64,000 nt of DNA from contig JAFLEI010000012.1 of assembly GCA_017301975.1 (NCBI GenBank), forward strand, positions 110,204 to 174,203, in the 5' to 3' direction. A program made the translations under genes and the position numbers. Position 1 is the first letter of the stretch. Each line of letters begins with the position of its first letter. Origin of the DNA: Verrucomicrobiota bacterium. Its GTDB lineage: Bacteria; Verrucomicrobiota; Verrucomicrobiia; Verrucomicrobiales; Verrucomicrobiaceae. Under the pieces are notes generated by a model that ran no database searches, was not told where the DNA came from, and saw nothing but the letters and a program-made list of their open reading frames with translations. Below, in pieces: positions 9,479-18,307 of the stretch.

Positions 9479-10224
9479 CGGGAGGCTGGCACGAGCTCCA
9501 CCGCCAGCAGTTGCATGAGGTTGTTGGTGACCAGCGCCTCCGCCGAAAGCGTCAGCGTGCCCGCGCCGTCGCTGATCTTGAGCGTGCCTGCGCTGCGCTC
9601 CTCCGGACCTTTGAGGGTGGTTTCAATGTTCGTGGTCAGGGTGAAGCGTGATTCCTTGATCAGCAGTTTGCCGCCCTCTGCGGCTCCGCAGCGGTAACGC
9701 AGCATCACTTCATATCCCCCGGGGGGGAGCGCGGGAAGCTTCCAGGTCGCTGCGGCTCCCACCTTCGACCATCCGGTGATGGCCCCGCCTTCCAGCCGCA
9801 AATCACTCAAAACGGCTGCATCGAGCGGAAGCTTGATGCGGTCCGGCAAAAGGGAGTTTTTGAGCGCTTGTTCGCGGGTTTGCAGCAGCAGCAGCTCCTT
9901 GTCCAGCCGGGCCAGTTCGTTTTGCAGGCGCTTGCGCTCATCACGCGCCGTGATTGCGTCGTCGTAGTCACGGTCCGTGGCGAACTGCTTTTCCAGGGTG
10001 CCAAGCGTGGTGATCTGCTCTTTGACGGGTGCCAGGCTGGCTTCGATCAGCTCGCGTTCATAGCTCAGCCGCAGCAGGGCGATGTCAGAACTCGCCCCAG
10101 GATCGTCCGTGCGCTTCTCCGCCATCGGGGCCGCCATGGCAAGCCCCGCGCCAAGGAATGCGCAAGCGAGAACGAAACCGGGTTTCAAATGGATGACAGG
10201 AGGGGGTGAAATAGGCAGCCTCAT
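9475..10224 (-). CDS. Exported coiled-coil/beta-sandwich protein, first gene of coupled operon
   Basis: This 249-residue protein begins MRLPISPPPVIHLKPGFVL and has a hydrophobic signal (FVLACAFLGAGLAMAAP). A strong coiled coil follows at about residues 45-110 (LSYERELIEASLAPVK; RDYDDAITARDERKRL), then a beta domain with PPGGYEVMLRYRCGAAEGG. It is paralogous in layout to the next two genes of the operon. It is the first gene of the unit, divergent from the esterase fusion at 10348, so a promoter should lie in 10225-10347; I could not pick one with confidence. Function unknown. Confidence 0.7.
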   Translation of the reverse strand: MRLPISPPPVIHLKPGFVLACAFLGAGLAMAAPMAEKRTDDPGASSDIALLRLSYERELIEASLAPVKEQITTLGTLEKQFATDRDYDDAITARDERKRLQNELARLDKELLLLQTREQALKNSLLPDRIKLPLDAAVLSDLRLEGGAITGWSKVGAAATWKLPALPPGGYEVMLRYRCGAAEGGKLLIKESRFTLTTNIETTLKGPEERSAGTLKISDGAGTLTLSAEALVTNNLMQLLAVELVPASR

Positions 10225-10347
10225 GCTAGCCCGAGCCCACCGTGAAACAAGCCCGAACTCAAGGTCATGACATAGGTGTTTTATTCACAGCCTGACGCAC
10301 ATGAATTCAGGCTGGCGGCCTGCGGCTGCCTCTGCCAGCATGCGCGC

Positions 10348-12105
10348 ATGCGCACCATCCTCGCTCTCGTCCTTTTCTCCCACGCCGCTTTGGCTGCCGA
10401 ACCGGAGTTTCCCCTCACCGAAGATTCCAAACCGCAGCCCCAGGTGGCAAAAGGCACGATGCTGAAGAGCGACCACATTGCGCCTGCGAGCAGCGTCTTC
10501 CCCGGCACCGAGCGTGAATACCAGATCTACCTGCCTGCCGGTTTTGACAAGACCAAGCCCGCCGCCTTCATGGTCTTTCAGGACGGCGTCATTTACCAGG
10601 CTCCCGTCGTCTTTGACAATCTCATCGCCAAAAAGGACATCCCGCCGCTGGTGGGCATTTTCATCAAGCCCGGCGTGGTCCCGGCGGCCAATGACAAGGC
10701 CCTGCCTCGCTACAACCGCAGCTACGAATACGACAGCATCACTCCCACGTATTCGAAGTTCCTCATCGAGGAGTTCCTGCCTGCCATCGAGAAAAAGCAC
10801 GGCATTCAGCTCAGCACCGATCCCAATCTCGCTGCCATCTCCGGTAACAGCAGCGGCGGCATTTGCGCCTTCATGGTCGCCTGGCATCGTCCGGACCGCT
10901 TTCGCCGCGTCTTCACGGGGGTGGGCACCTACGTCGGCATTCATGGGGCGGACCAGCTTCCGGTATTGGTGCGCAAATTCGCGCCCAAGCCCCTGCGCGT
11001 CTTTCTCCAGTCCGGCACCGGAGACAACAACCTCTACTGCGGCGACTGGTGGATGGCCAATCAGACCATGGAACGCAGCCTCTCCTGGGCCGGCTACGAT
11101 GTGAACCACGCCTGGGGCGAAGGCGGCCACAACGCCAAGCACGCCTCTCAAATCTTCCCCGACGTCCTCCGCTGGCTCTGGCGCGACTGGCAGACGAACG
11201 TCGAGATCAAAGCGAATGCCAAAGGCGACTCGAAATGGAAGGGGTATGAGGTAGTCGGGGAAGGGGGGTGGGAGAAGGTTTATGAGAGGCCGCCGTATCC
11301 AAAAGATCGGATCCTCACCACAGCAGACGAACCCGTTGAAGAGCTCCGGAAAATCACAGCGGATTCCCAAGGTGTGGTTTACTCGCATGGTGGTGAGCCG
11401 ATCATCGTGCGCATTCGTGACCATGCTGAACGGATCAAAGTCGATCAGCCCTATTTCCAGCTCGTTCCTGTGAGTGGCAAAGCGATGCTATGGAGCTTTG
11501 ATGAGAAAGAAAAGGAGTTTTTAACGCCGGTCGAGCCAGGGATTGGTCCATTGCTGCTCAACCCTTCAAGACCTTGTTTCGCCTTGGCAGTGAGCCATGG
11601 AGGCTGGGTCTATGCCTCGCAGCATCGTTTGCTGTGCACCTTTCCACTCAAAGAAGGAAAGTTGCAGGATGGCAACTACACACGCAGTCCGGGATCCTCA
11701 TGGCCCCCGGAAGCTTATTCCCTTTGTTTGAGCCCCGATCAGACGCAGCTCTATCTCGGCGCAGGGGCAGTTGTTTTTGCTGCGAGCATTGGTGCTGATG
11801 GAGCCGTGGGAAATGCCGAACCCTTCTACTGTTTGGATGGTGGAACTGCCTCCGGCCTCTGCGTGGACACCAACGGCTGGCTCTACGTTGCCACCTCGCT
11901 CGGCATTCAGGTCTGTGATCAAGCCGGTCGCGTGAATTTCATCATTCCGACACCCAAGCAGCCTCTCGACGTCTGTTTCGGCGGCAAAGATCTGAGCGAG
12001 CTCTTCATCGCCTGCGGCGACTCCATTTACAAACGTCCGACCAAGGCCCACGGCATCGTTAGCAGTCAGATGGCTCCGATCACCCCGCCAAAGCCGAAGC
12101 TCTGA
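10348..12105 (+). CDS. Exported esterase fused to SMP-30/gluconolactonase-like propeller
   Basis: This 585-residue secreted protein has a signal peptide (RTILALVLFSHAALAAE). Its first half is an alpha/beta hydrolase of the putative esterase (enterochelin esterase, feruloyl esterase) family: a YQIYLPAGF entry strand, a nucleophile elbow GNSSGG around 10845-10860 and a catalytic histidine in the GEGGHN region. The second half resembles an SMP-30/gluconolactonase beta-propeller, with repeats such as LCLSPDQTQLYLGAG and GLCVDTNGWLYVATSLGIQV. The ATG at 10348 is chosen because the signal peptide starts there. The pairing suggests release and further hydrolysis of an esterified sugar or lactone, but the substrate is not known. 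Confidence 0.85.
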   Translation: MRTILALVLFSHAALAAEPEFPLTEDSKPQPQVAKGTMLKSDHIAPASSVFPGTEREYQIYLPAGFDKTKPAAFMVFQDGVIYQAPVVFDNLIAKKDIPPLVGIFIKPGVVPAANDKALPRYNRSYEYDSITPTYSKFLIEEFLPAIEKKHGIQLSTDPNLAAISGNSSGGICAFMVAWHRPDRFRRVFTGVGTYVGIHGADQLPVLVRKFAPKPLRVFLQSGTGDNNLYCGDWWMANQTMERSLSWAGYDVNHAWGEGGHNAKHASQIFPDVLRWLWRDWQTNVEIKANAKGDSKWKGYEVVGEGGWEKVYERPPYPKDRILTTADEPVEELRKITADSQGVVYSHGGEPIIVRIRDHAERIKVDQPYFQLVPVSGKAMLWSFDEKEKEFLTPVEPGIGPLLLNPSRPCFALAVSHGGWVYASQHRLLCTFPLKEGKLQDGNYTRSPGSSWPPEAYSLCLSPDQTQLYLGAGAVVFAASIGADGAVGNAEPFYCLDGGTASGLCVDTNGWLYVATSLGIQVCDQAGRVNFIIPTPKQPLDVCFGGKDLSELFIACGDSIYKRPTKAHGIVSSQMAPITPPKPKL

Positions 12106-12147
12106 AAAACTGGTGGTCAGTCGTTTCCGCCTCAAGAATATGCAGGC

Positions 12148-12384
12148 ATGACCTCCTTTGATCCATTGCGCACCCTTCTTCAGCGTCGGCTCGCTCTCAT
12201 TGCCGACCATGCCTTCCGGGACCGCGATCCGGCGGCGCATCTGGAGGCCTTGAAGCAGGTCTCCGAGGAGCTCGGGGCCGAGCATCTCAAATTGCGCGCG
12301 CAACTGCCACCACGGCTCAATCATTTCCTCACCCAGGCCAGTTTTTCCAAGGCGCTGGAATATCTCGATAGCTCGGAGGGCTGA
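12148..12384 (+). CDS. Small hypothetical protein, 78 aa
   Basis: This short protein is predicted to be helical, rich in leucine, arginine and alanine, with no signal peptide and no domain I recognise. The ATG is 42 bases after the esterase stop and the gene ends 22 bases before the sulfatase start, so it may be co-transcribed with both. Compact spacing and sensible composition make it a likely real gene, but the function is unknown. Confidence 0.6.
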   Translation: MTSFDPLRTLLQRRLALIADHAFRDRDPAAHLEALKQVSEELGAEHLKLRAQLPPRLNHFLTQASFSKALEYLDSSEG

Positions 12385-12406
12385 GTACGTTGAATGCGGT
12401 TCCACC

Positions 12407-13984
12407 ATGAACCGACTCCTTGTTCTCACGACCTTGTTGTGCCTCGCTTTCGCCGTCACCGGCAGCGCTGGCGACCAGCCCAACATCATCTTCATCCTCT
12501 GCGATGATCTCGGCTACGGAGATGTGAAATGCCTCAATCCCGACGGCAAAATCGCCACGCCTAGTTTTGACCGCCTCGCCGCCGAGGGCATGAAGTTCAC
12601 GGATGCACATTCCGGCTCCAGCGTCTGCACACCCACACGCTATGGCGTGATGACGGGCCGCTACGCCTGGCGCTCCAAGCTGCAAAGCGGCGTGCTCGGC
12701 GGCCTCAGCCCGCGCCTGATCGAGCAGGATCGCATGACCGTTGCCAGCATGCTCAAGGCCCAGGGTTACTCCACGCATTGTGTGGGCAAATGGCACATGG
12801 GCATGGACTGGGTACGCTCTGGCCCCACGGAGGAACTGAACATCGAAAAAGCCGATCAGGTGAACAATGTGGACTACACCAAGCCCATCAGCAACGGCCC
12901 GAACAGCGTCGGCTTTGACACTTACTTCGGCATTAGCGCCTCTCTGGACATGGTGCCCTACTGCTTCATCGAAAACGATCACGTCGTGGCCAATCCCACG
13001 GAAAAAATGAAGCTCGTCATGAACGCAGGTGGCCGCATGGGCTACACCCGCGAAGGCCCCGGTTCCCCCGGCTTCCGTGGCGAGGACGTGCTGCCCACCT
13101 TCACTCGGGAAGCGAAGAAGATTGTTGAGGCGAAAGCGAAAACGGGCGCGCCCTTCTTCCTCTACATGCCGCTCAATTCCCCGCACACTCCCATTCTTCC
13201 CAGTGAAAAGTGGCAGGGTAAAAGCGGCGTCAGCCTCTATGCTGATTTCGTCATGGAAACGGACGATGCCATCGGCCAGATCATGCGTGCCACGGAGGAG
13301 GCTGGCATCGCCAAGAACACGCTCTTCATCGTCACGAGCGACAACGGCTGCTCCCCCAGCGCCGACTATCCCAAGCTCCTCGCCGCAGGTCACAACCCCA
13401 GCTACAACATGCGCGGCCACAAGGCGGACATTTTCGACGGCGGCCACCGCGTGCCCTTCATCGTGCGCTGGCCCGCAAAGGTCAAAGGCGGCCAGACCTC
13501 CGCACAAATCGTCTGCCTCACCGACTTCATGGCCACGGCTGCCGATGCCGTCGGTGCGAAGCTTCCCGAGAATGCCGCCGAGGACAGTTTCAGCATCATG
13601 CCCGCATTGTTCGGTGAATCCGGCAAACCCGTGCGCCAGAGCGTGATCCATCATTCGATCAATGGTTCCTTTGCCTTGCGTGAAGGCGACTGGAAGCTCG
13701 AACTCTGCGCCGGTTCCGGCGGCTGGAGCGATCCACGCCCCGGCAGCCCCGGCGAAAAAGGCCTGCCCGACACCCAGCTCTACAACCTCAAGACAGACAT
13801 CGCCGAGAAGGACAACGTGCAGGACAAAAACCCTGAAATCGTGGCGAAGATGACCGCCGAGCTTGAGCAGTTCATCACCACGGGCCGCAGCACGTCGGGT
13901 GCCCCGCAGCAAAACGCCGTGCCAGTCGTCATTCGCAAGCCTCTTCCCGCAGCGAAGCCCAAAGCGAAGAAAAAAGTGAAGTAA
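12407..13984 (+). CDS. Exported sulfatase (arylsulfatase A-like, type I)
   Basis: This 525-residue sulfatase has a signal peptide (LLVLTTLLCLAFAVTGSAG). The metal-binding start is PNIIFILCDDLGYGD, and the formylglycine signature is CTPTR at residues 74-78, so Cys74 is the residue to be oxidised. GKWHMG and TSDNGC follow as later metal and sulfate-binding motifs, and the C-terminus is rich in lysine and alanine. It would remove sulfate esters from polysaccharides outside the cytoplasm. It needs an active formylglycine-generating enzyme; the FGE-like protein at 24645 lacks the expected cysteines (see there), so maturation is probably done by an enzyme encoded elsewhere. Confidence 0.95.
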   Translation: MNRLLVLTTLLCLAFAVTGSAGDQPNIIFILCDDLGYGDVKCLNPDGKIATPSFDRLAAEGMKFTDAHSGSSVCTPTRYGVMTGRYAWRSKLQSGVLGGLSPRLIEQDRMTVASMLKAQGYSTHCVGKWHMGMDWVRSGPTEELNIEKADQVNNVDYTKPISNGPNSVGFDTYFGISASLDMVPYCFIENDHVVANPTEKMKLVMNAGGRMGYTREGPGSPGFRGEDVLPTFTREAKKIVEAKAKTGAPFFLYMPLNSPHTPILPSEKWQGKSGVSLYADFVMETDDAIGQIMRATEEAGIAKNTLFIVTSDNGCSPSADYPKLLAAGHNPSYNMRGHKADIFDGGHRVPFIVRWPAKVKGGQTSAQIVCLTDFMATAADAVGAKLPENAAEDSFSIMPALFGESGKPVRQSVIHHSINGSFALREGDWKLELCAGSGGWSDPRPGSPGEKGLPDTQLYNLKTDIAEKDNVQDKNPEIVAKMTAELEQFITTGRSTSGAPQQNAVPVVIRKPLPAAKPKAKKKVK

Positions 13985-14086
13985 TCCTTCCTAGGCCTCC
14001 CCCTGCCGAAATCACAAAACTTTGTTCGTGCGTTCACAAACCTTCCCGCTAATCTCGCGACTCGCTTCCCAAACCAAGCAATTACC

Positions 14087-15115
14087 ATGAGCTACTCCTC
14101 ACCCAAACTTCACAATGCAATGTGGCCCGGACTCGTCGGCAAAGGCGATGGCGAAGGCCAGGAACCACCGATCAGCCTCGAAAAAATGCTGGATCTGACC
14201 GCCGCAGCCAATGTGAACGGCCAGAAGTTTGAAGGCATCGACTACTTCCTCTTCCTTCCTCACACCAACCCTGAGGCCAGCGACGACGAGCTCAAGAAGA
14301 TCGCCGATCTCATCGCCAGCAAGGGTTTCAGCGTCGGCTCCCTCGTGGCCCCCGTGTGGCCCGGCACCGTCGGTGACTCCGCCATGGGCGATGATGTGCA
14401 GCAGGAGAAATTCCTCAGCGCTGTCAAGATGGCCTGCCGCATCGCCAAGATCTTCAATGCACACGGCGTCCGCAAATACGGCGTCATCCGCATCGACTCC
14501 GCTGAATTCGGTGTCTCCAAATGGCGTGAAAACCCGAAGGCCAGCACTGCCCGCATCGTGGACACCTTCAAGAAGGCCGCGCAGATCGCTGCAGACAGTG
14601 GCGAGCGCCTCGCCGCCGAAGGCGAAATCTGCTGGGCTGGCATGCACTCCTGGAAAGACATGCTCGACGTCCTCGAAGGCGTCGGCATGCCCAACGCACT
14701 CGGCTTCCAGGCTGACCTCGCCCACACCTACCTCTACACACTCGGCTACAACGCTCCTGAGCACGCACTGCTCAAGGAAGGCTACAGCGACGCCGAGTTC
14801 TGGGCCGCCTACGAGAAGATGACCGACGCACTGCGCCCCTGGACCATCGACTTCCACGTGGCTCAAAACGACGGCACCGTCCACGGCGCCGGTTCCCACG
14901 ACAAGACCGGCAAGCATTGTCGCGCTGACGATCCAAATGGCAAGCTCGACATCACCAAGGCCTCCGGCTACTGGCTCAAAGACGCCGCCGCCCGTGGCAT
15001 CCAGCACATCTGCTGGGATGGCTGCATGTTCCCGAACGCCGTGCTCGAAACGCCGGACACCTGGAACAAGATCCTCGCCGCGATGATCAAGGTCCGCGAC
15101 GCCCACGGCTGGTAA
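14087..15115 (+). CDS. Sugar phosphate isomerase/epimerase-like TIM-barrel protein
   Basis: This 342-residue cytoplasmic protein has the AP-endonuclease-2/xylose-isomerase-like TIM barrel pattern: alternating strands with acidic and histidine residues, including [49 protein letters not shown] and the terminal HICWDGC. These provide the usual metal ligands (E, D, H, D/E). No signal peptide is present. It probably isomerises or epimerises a sugar or inositol derivative, but the exact substrate cannot be read. It follows the sulfatase by 102 bases, with no Shine-Dalgarno sequence seen, and is closed by a strong terminator. Confidence 0.8.
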   Translation: MSYSSPKLHNAMWPGLVGKGDGEGQEPPISLEKMLDLTAAANVNGQKFEGIDYFLFLPHTNPEASDDELKKIADLIASKGFSVGSLVAPVWPGTVGDSAMGDDVQQEKFLSAVKMACRIAKIFNAHGVRKYGVIRIDSAEFGVSKWRENPKASTARIVDTFKKAAQIAADSGERLAAEGEICWAGMHSWKDMLDVLEGVGMPNALGFQADLAHTYLYTLGYNAPEHALLKEGYSDAEFWAAYEKMTDALRPWTIDFHVAQNDGTVHGAGSHDKTGKHCRADDPNGKLDITKASGYWLKDAAARGIQHICWDGCMFPNAVLETPDTWNKILAAMIKVRDAHGW

Positions 15116-15141
15116 CAGCCCCGTGGTCTGATCCACTCCTC

Positions 15142-15176
15142 AACGCCGCAGAGTTGCAAAGCTCTGCGGCGTTTTC
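15142..15176 (+). terminator. Intrinsic terminator
   Basis: A 12-base perfect stem, AACGCCGCAGAG (15142-15153) with CTCTGCGGCGTT (15162-15173), has an 8-base loop and runs into TTTTC. It lies 27 bases after the isomerase stop. Confidence 0.9.
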
Positions 15177-15193
15177 ATTCTCACCCGTTTCGC

Positions 15194-15910
15194 ATGCATC
15201 GTCTTCTTGTCATGCTCCTCATGCTCGCCTCCTGTGCGCGCATGCCTTCCCCAGTGAAGCTGCCCTCTGAAATCTCCGCCGTCCTGCCGTCAGACTGCCG
15301 CCAGGTGCTCTACGTGACTGCCGCAGATCAGCAGACGACGGCGGCAGAACTGAGGATGCTCGAACGTACTCCCACGCATGACTGGCAGGCTGCCGGCGTC
15401 GTCATTCCCGCCCGCATTGGCCGCAATGGCATGGCCTGGGGACATGGGGAGTTTGCCTTGTCGGCACCCGCTGGCTGGCGCATCAAAAGGGAAGGTGATG
15501 GCTGCGCTCCCGCAGGCGTCTTTCGCATCACCCAGGCCTTTGGCGATGCGCCACAGCCGGACTGGATCAAGCTGCCCTACATTCGATGCACCGCGCACCA
15601 CTGGGGCATCGATGATGTTCGCTCAAGCCACTACAACCAGATCGTGGATGATCGCGTGGTGGCCTGTGACTGGACCGGGCCGGAAACCATGGTTCCCACC
15701 ATCGGCTGCTACCATCTGGGAGCCGTCATCGCTCACAATCCCCACAATATTCGGGATCTCGGTTCCTGCATTTTCATGCACATCTGGCAGGGCGAAAACG
15801 TGCCCACGGCAGGATGCACCGCCATGTCCGAGGCAAATCTACGCAAGGTTCTCGCCTGGCTGGATCCCCAGGCAAATCCATGCCTCGTACAACTTGTTCA
15901 GCAGCCCTGA
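15194..15910 (+). CDS. L,D-transpeptidase-like (YkuD) lipoprotein
   Basis: This 238-residue protein has a lipoprotein signal with a lipobox ending at Cys14 (LLMLASC). The C-terminal region carries the YkuD signature as FMHIWQGENVPTAGCTAM, giving the histidine and catalytic cysteine of the H-x(n)-S/T-x-G-C motif. An upstream GVFRITQAFG segment also fits. L,D-transpeptidases cross-link peptidoglycan or attach proteins to it in the periplasm; some relatives are carboxypeptidases. The gene stands alone between a terminator and a hairpin repeat. The family is fairly clear; the precise reaction is not. Confidence 0.82.
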   Translation: MHRLLVMLLMLASCARMPSPVKLPSEISAVLPSDCRQVLYVTAADQQTTAAELRMLERTPTHDWQAAGVVIPARIGRNGMAWGHGEFALSAPAGWRIKREGDGCAPAGVFRITQAFGDAPQPDWIKLPYIRCTAHHWGIDDVRSSHYNQIVDDRVVACDWTGPETMVPTIGCYHLGAVIAHNPHNIRDLGSCIFMHIWQGENVPTAGCTAMSEANLRKVLAWLDPQANPCLVQLVQQP

Positions 15911-15915
15911 AAAGC

Positions 15916-15937
15916 ACGATGGGCACTCCTGCCCGTC
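15916..15937. repeat. Dispersed hairpin repeat A, copy 1
   Basis: A 9-base stem with CTCC loop (CGATGGGCA / TGCCCGTCG), directly followed by ATCAGCGC. Copy 2 is at 42001-42022. The arms differ between copies but stay paired (one G-T wobble here), and the loop and 3' tail are the same. Confidence 0.75.
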
Positions 15938-15995
15938 GATCAGCGCTCTCGCAAACTGCGCCGCCTTCGACCTCCCGAACAAAGGGCCTTTTCAA

Positions 15996-16628
15996 TCACC
16001 GCCTCTCGATCACGTCGCTGCTTTTGAACCGCACTTTGGGCAGCGAAGCATAGCGGTCATCCGCATGACGATACCCCGCCGGGCAGAGCACCGCCGTGGT
16101 GAACCCTTGGGCTTCCAGACCGAGCACCTCGTCGTACTTCGCAGGGACAAAACCCTCCATCGGGCAGGTGTCGATCCCCAGCAGCGCCGCCGCCGCCATG
16201 AACTGACCGAGCGCAATGTACGCCTGCATCTTCGCCCACTCCGTTGTCATGTATCCTTGCTCCAAGGTTCCAGTGAGCATCTTGCGAAAACCCGCCAGTG
16301 AATCCGGCGTGCCACCACGCACTTCAGCGATGCGCATGAGGTTGGCATCAATCTCGACTTCCGACATCGTGCGCTTCGTGGCCATGACAACCAGATGCGA
16401 GCAGTCCACCACCTGGCGCTGACGCCACGAATGCCCCACCAGTTCTTCCCGCAGTTCCTTGTCTTGGATGATGATGAATTTCCACGGCTGCAGTCCAAAG
16501 CTGGAAGGCGTGAGCACGAGCGATTCCTCCAGTGCCGCCCAGGTGTCCTCAGGGATCTTCTTGGTGGAGTCGAAAACCTTGGTGGCGTAGCGCCAGTTGA
16601 GGGCGGTGAGGAGTTCTGCGGTGGTCAT
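15996..16628 (-). CDS. Nitroreductase-family NAD(P)H-dependent oxidoreductase
   Basis: This 210-residue flavoprotein begins TTAELLTALNWRYATKVFD, with the RYATK-like FMN-binding start of the nitroreductase family. TPSSFGLQPWKFIII and the C-terminal LGIDTCPMEGF and GFTTAVLCPAGYRH segments match the NfsB/NfnB group. The ATG at 16628 is used; a GTG 18 bases upstream is possible but adds PKQTR only. It reduces nitro or quinone compounds using NAD(P)H; the natural substrate is not known. It is a single gene, and the next minus-strand gene upstream is the ceramidase. Confidence 0.9.
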   Translation of the reverse strand: MTTAELLTALNWRYATKVFDSTKKIPEDTWAALEESLVLTPSSFGLQPWKFIIIQDKELREELVGHSWRQRQVVDCSHLVVMATKRTMSEVEIDANLMRIAEVRGGTPDSLAGFRKMLTGTLEQGYMTTEWAKMQAYIALGQFMAAAALLGIDTCPMEGFVPAKYDEVLGLEAQGFTTAVLCPAGYRHADDRYASLPKVRFKSSDVIERR

Positions 16629-16676
16629 GCGCGTTTGTTTTGGCACGGAGCAGCCCGAACTGCAATCACAGAACGG

Positions 16677-18185
16677 TCACTCAAGCTCCGGCGGCACATT
16701 CCCATAAGTCCACGGCTGGCTGAAAGGCGGTGCCTTAGGTGCCTCAGGCTTGGGCTCGGCGCTCATTTGATTCGCCAGTTCCACCCCCTTCTTCGCCATC
16801 TGCGTTCCGGCCGTGATTTCGAGGTTGGAGTACGCGGTGAGGCGCGTCTCATAGCCGCCTCCGTGCGGGCCAAAGGCCTCCTCCGTGGGCACATATCCCA
16901 CGATGCCGTTGGAAAGCTCACACGGAAAAGTGAACGCATGGTGGCTCCCTTTTTTGATGTCGAGCCCGTACTGCACGAAGTACTCCGCAGGATCCGAGAC
17001 AAAGCACACCGGCCCCACCTTGATGCACTGCACCTCGCAATCGACCACGGGCGTGGTCTTGTTGAGGTGGTCCAGCATGAGGATCTCTTTGGCAAACAGG
17101 AAGTCGGTGCTGTCACCTGCCACTCTCGGCTTGCTCGCGATTTCAAGGCTCTTTGCAACGCGTTGAGCCGAGGGCGGCCTGCGTTTGATCTTCAAAACTT
17201 CCTGGCGCGTCTCGATGGGGGCGGCGGAGATTTTGGGCATGGACAGCAGAACACGGATGGCTTCAGCACCGACCCGCCCGCCGACCAGCTGGCTCCACTC
17301 TTCCGGCTTCGGCCGCTGGTTGGGGCTCAGGTTGTCCACCTGCGTGATGTCCCCGCATGCCCCCTGCATGAAGACCACCGGCGCCTGCGTTCCCAGTCCG
17401 CCGCGGATGGTCTTTTCCAGGTATTGAATCCAGTTGGCCGAGATGCCGCCGGGATTGGTGGTGGCATGGCAGGCAAAGTTCACCACCACGCCCACCAGCT
17501 GTCCTTGCAAGTCCCATGCGCCGATGACCCCCACCTGCGGATCGATGGGCCCGGCATATTCCAGAATCTCCGGATTGCCCGCCCCGGGGTGGCTCCAGCT
17601 CTGCCCGTTCTTCATGCGCAGCCGACGGTTGAAAGACACCTTGTCCTCATGGCCAAAACCACAGCCGAGCTGCACCGGCACTTTGCTCTGATTCGCCGCC
17701 ACCACTCCGGCCACAATCTCATGCGTCAGCCGCAGCAGATAGCCGGGGTCCGCGCTGGAGGACTCCTCATACGCCAGCTTCTTCACCAGATCTGAAGCTC
17801 CGTCATACTCCCCCGGCATCACCATGCCCACCGGCCCCGAGCTGTGCGAATGCGAGGCACCGATTAGCACCGCGTCTCCGCTGATCCCCGTGGCCTTTTC
17901 GATCTGCGCCCGGGCATCCAGCACCACCTGCCGTGGCACCACCAGCGAGTCCAGGCCGATGACCACCGCCGTCTTTTTCCCATCATCAAACAGCGCCACG
18001 CGCACCTTGCAGGGGTCGTGAAAGGCCCTGTGAAAACTCTTTCCATAGCCCCCCGGCTGCTCCATTCCGATGTCAGGCGTGATGTCTCTCTCCGCAAACC
18101 CCGCCTTGATGCTGGAGGTAGGGGCAGGGGAGATGGCGTGGAGGGTGGCTGTCAGCAGACCGACGAGTAAAACAGGGAGGCGCAT
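16677..18185 (-). CDS. Exported neutral/alkaline ceramidase-like protein
   Basis: This 502-residue protein has a signal peptide (MRLPVLLVGLLTATLHA). The start IKAGFAERDITPD and the zinc motif GASHSHSSGPVG match the neutral/alkaline non-lysosomal ceramidase family (bacterial members have AHTHSGPGG there). NFACHATTNPGG, FMQGACGDI and the later SNGIVGYVPTEEAFG segment, with acid and tyrosine residues, also fit. The real family hydrolyses ceramide to sphingosine and fatty acid; many environmental homologues are uncharacterised. The C-terminal immunoglobulin-like domain typical of true ceramidases seems shortened. The gene is divergent from the GYF_2 protein gene. Confidence 0.85.
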   Translation of the reverse strand: MRLPVLLVGLLTATLHAISPAPTSSIKAGFAERDITPDIGMEQPGGYGKSFHRAFHDPCKVRVALFDDGKKTAVVIGLDSLVVPRQVVLDARAQIEKATGISGDAVLIGASHSHSSGPVGMVMPGEYDGASDLVKKLAYEESSSADPGYLLRLTHEIVAGVVAANQSKVPVQLGCGFGHEDKVSFNRRLRMKNGQSWSHPGAGNPEILEYAGPIDPQVGVIGAWDLQGQLVGVVVNFACHATTNPGGISANWIQYLEKTIRGGLGTQAPVVFMQGACGDITQVDNLSPNQRPKPEEWSQLVGGRVGAEAIRVLLSMPKISAAPIETRQEVLKIKRRPPSAQRVAKSLEIASKPRVAGDSTDFLFAKEILMLDHLNKTTPVVDCEVQCIKVGPVCFVSDPAEYFVQYGLDIKKGSHHAFTFPCELSNGIVGYVPTEEAFGPHGGGYETRLTAYSNLEITAGTQMAKKGVELANQMSAEPKPEAPKAPPFSQPWTYGNVPPELE

Positions 18186-18233
18186 GGGGAAATTACGGCG
18201 CTAGGGAGACAGTTTGATGATAAAAAACTTACA

Positions 18234-18263
18234 TTACATCTTGGTGCGGATATTGCATATTAG
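18234..18263 (+). promoter_or_regulatory. Possible sigma70-like promoter
   Basis: TTACAT (18234-18239), an 18-base spacer and TATTAG (18258-18263) lie in an AT-rich gap 45 bases before the GTG start of the GYF_2 gene. This is a pattern match only. Confidence 0.3.
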
Positions 18264-18307
18264 CCGTGCTCCTCTCTATTGTAGACCCGCTTGATTCCTA
18301 CTGATTC

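Noticed and set aside
12329..13912. A 527-codon open frame on the minus strand
   Set aside because: It is antisense to the sulfatase gene and shows the mirror codon pattern of a GC-rich gene, without recognisable motifs.
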